Source: Desulfoscipio geothermicus (GTDB lineage: Bacteria; Bacillota; Desulfotomaculia; Desulfotomaculales; Desulfallaceae). From it: a stretch of DNA of 64,000 nt. Location: contig JAENYS010000004.1 of the NCBI GenBank assembly GCA_016841645.1, positions 62,001-126,000 on the forward strand, read 5' to 3'. Position numbers and translations under genes: made by a program. Of the stretch, positions 63,996 to 64,000 are shown piece after piece. Position 1 is the first letter of the stretch. Every line of letters starts with the position of its first letter. A model generated the notes under the pieces. That model had not been told where the DNA came from and did no database searches. It worked only from the letters and a program-made list of their open reading frames with translations.

Positions 63996-64000
63996 ATGGA
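63996..64000 (+). CDS. Start of an unidentified gene, cut by window edge
   Basis: ATG at 63996-63998 lies after GGGAGGTGAT, a strong ribosome binding site, five bases from the window end. The product cannot be identified. The 63867-63995 gap holds no clear terminator. Confidence 0.55.

Noticed and set aside
1-64000. tRNA genes, rRNA genes, CRISPR arrays, prophage
   Set aside because: I saw no GGTTCGAATCC-type T-arm, no rRNA stretch, no regularly spaced repeats and no phage structural genes. The holin-like protein stands alone.

Overview
The window comes from an endospore-forming, anaerobic, sulfur-metabolising Firmicute of the Desulfotomaculum/Pelotomaculum type (Peptococcaceae in the broad sense). 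The evidence is the sporulation and germination genes spoIIP, spoVD, spoVE and a sleB-type cortex hydrolase, a DsrC with both C-terminal cysteines, a RACo-like corrinoid-protein activator, a NifX/NafY-like protein, FeoAB, and molybdenum/tungsten cofactor genes. AGGAGG-type ribosome binding sites and frequent TTG/GTG starts agree. The genus is inferred from gene content, not from a marker gene.

Layout. 1-2.8 kb: spoIIP (cut by the window edge), a small holin-like membrane protein, rpsT and holA. 2.8-6.7 kb: a decayed Mo/W cofactor locus on the minus strand, with moaC, moaA, an orphan tungstate-type permease gene, a one-domain ModE-like regulator and only the N-terminal half of larC. Between them lie relics of a MOSC-domain gene and a MoaD/ThiS-like gene. 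6.7-9.5 kb: a possible small RNA unit, then a plus-strand operon of a cyclase-family hydrolase, an ACT protein and a UPF0210 protein. 9.6-12.7 kb: comEC and comEA. 13-16 kb: a ruined acyl-CoA dehydratase activase gene, a YueI-like protein with a cysteine-rich tail, a gamma carbonic anhydrase-like protein and a FabK/nitronate monooxygenase-like flavoprotein. 16.3-20.9 kb (plus): a metallophosphoesterase, a hemolysin III homologue, and copA followed in frame by a copZ relic.

21-36.8 kb (minus) is the division and cell wall (dcw) cluster: mraZ-rsmH-ftsL-spoVD-murE-murF-mraY-murD-spoVE-murG-murC-murB-murA. ftsQ, ftsA, ftsZ and ddl are absent; after murA the sequence meets the convergent copA region. 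37-44.6 kb: a small membrane protein, a HisJ-type phosphatase, a MetE-C/UROD-like protein, a patatin, a Fur-family regulator, DacF and FeoAB. 44.7-50.2 kb: three very small genes or ORFs, a radical SAM protein, an acyl-CoA ligase and an intact IS1634-type transposase gene that appears to have lost all three catalytic residues. 50.6-59.5 kb: a NifX-like protein, a RACo-like ASKHA ferredoxin, DsrC, a SleB-like hydrolase, an ABC-F ATPase, a HAD phosphatase and Tex. 59.8-64 kb: an MFS transporter, fragments of a group II intron and of an IS4-type transposase, a receiver-like protein without phosphorylation residues, a secreted DUF11 surface protein and the first bases of another gene.

Most of the window is ordinary housekeeping. 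The points worth pursuing are the catalytically stripped transposase, the pseudo-receiver behind a G8 tract, the strong promoter-terminator pair near 6.8 kb, and the number of relics that only show when frames are joined (MOSC, MoaD, activase, CopZ, IS4, group II intron). All family calls rest on reading motifs by eye; no database search was run.
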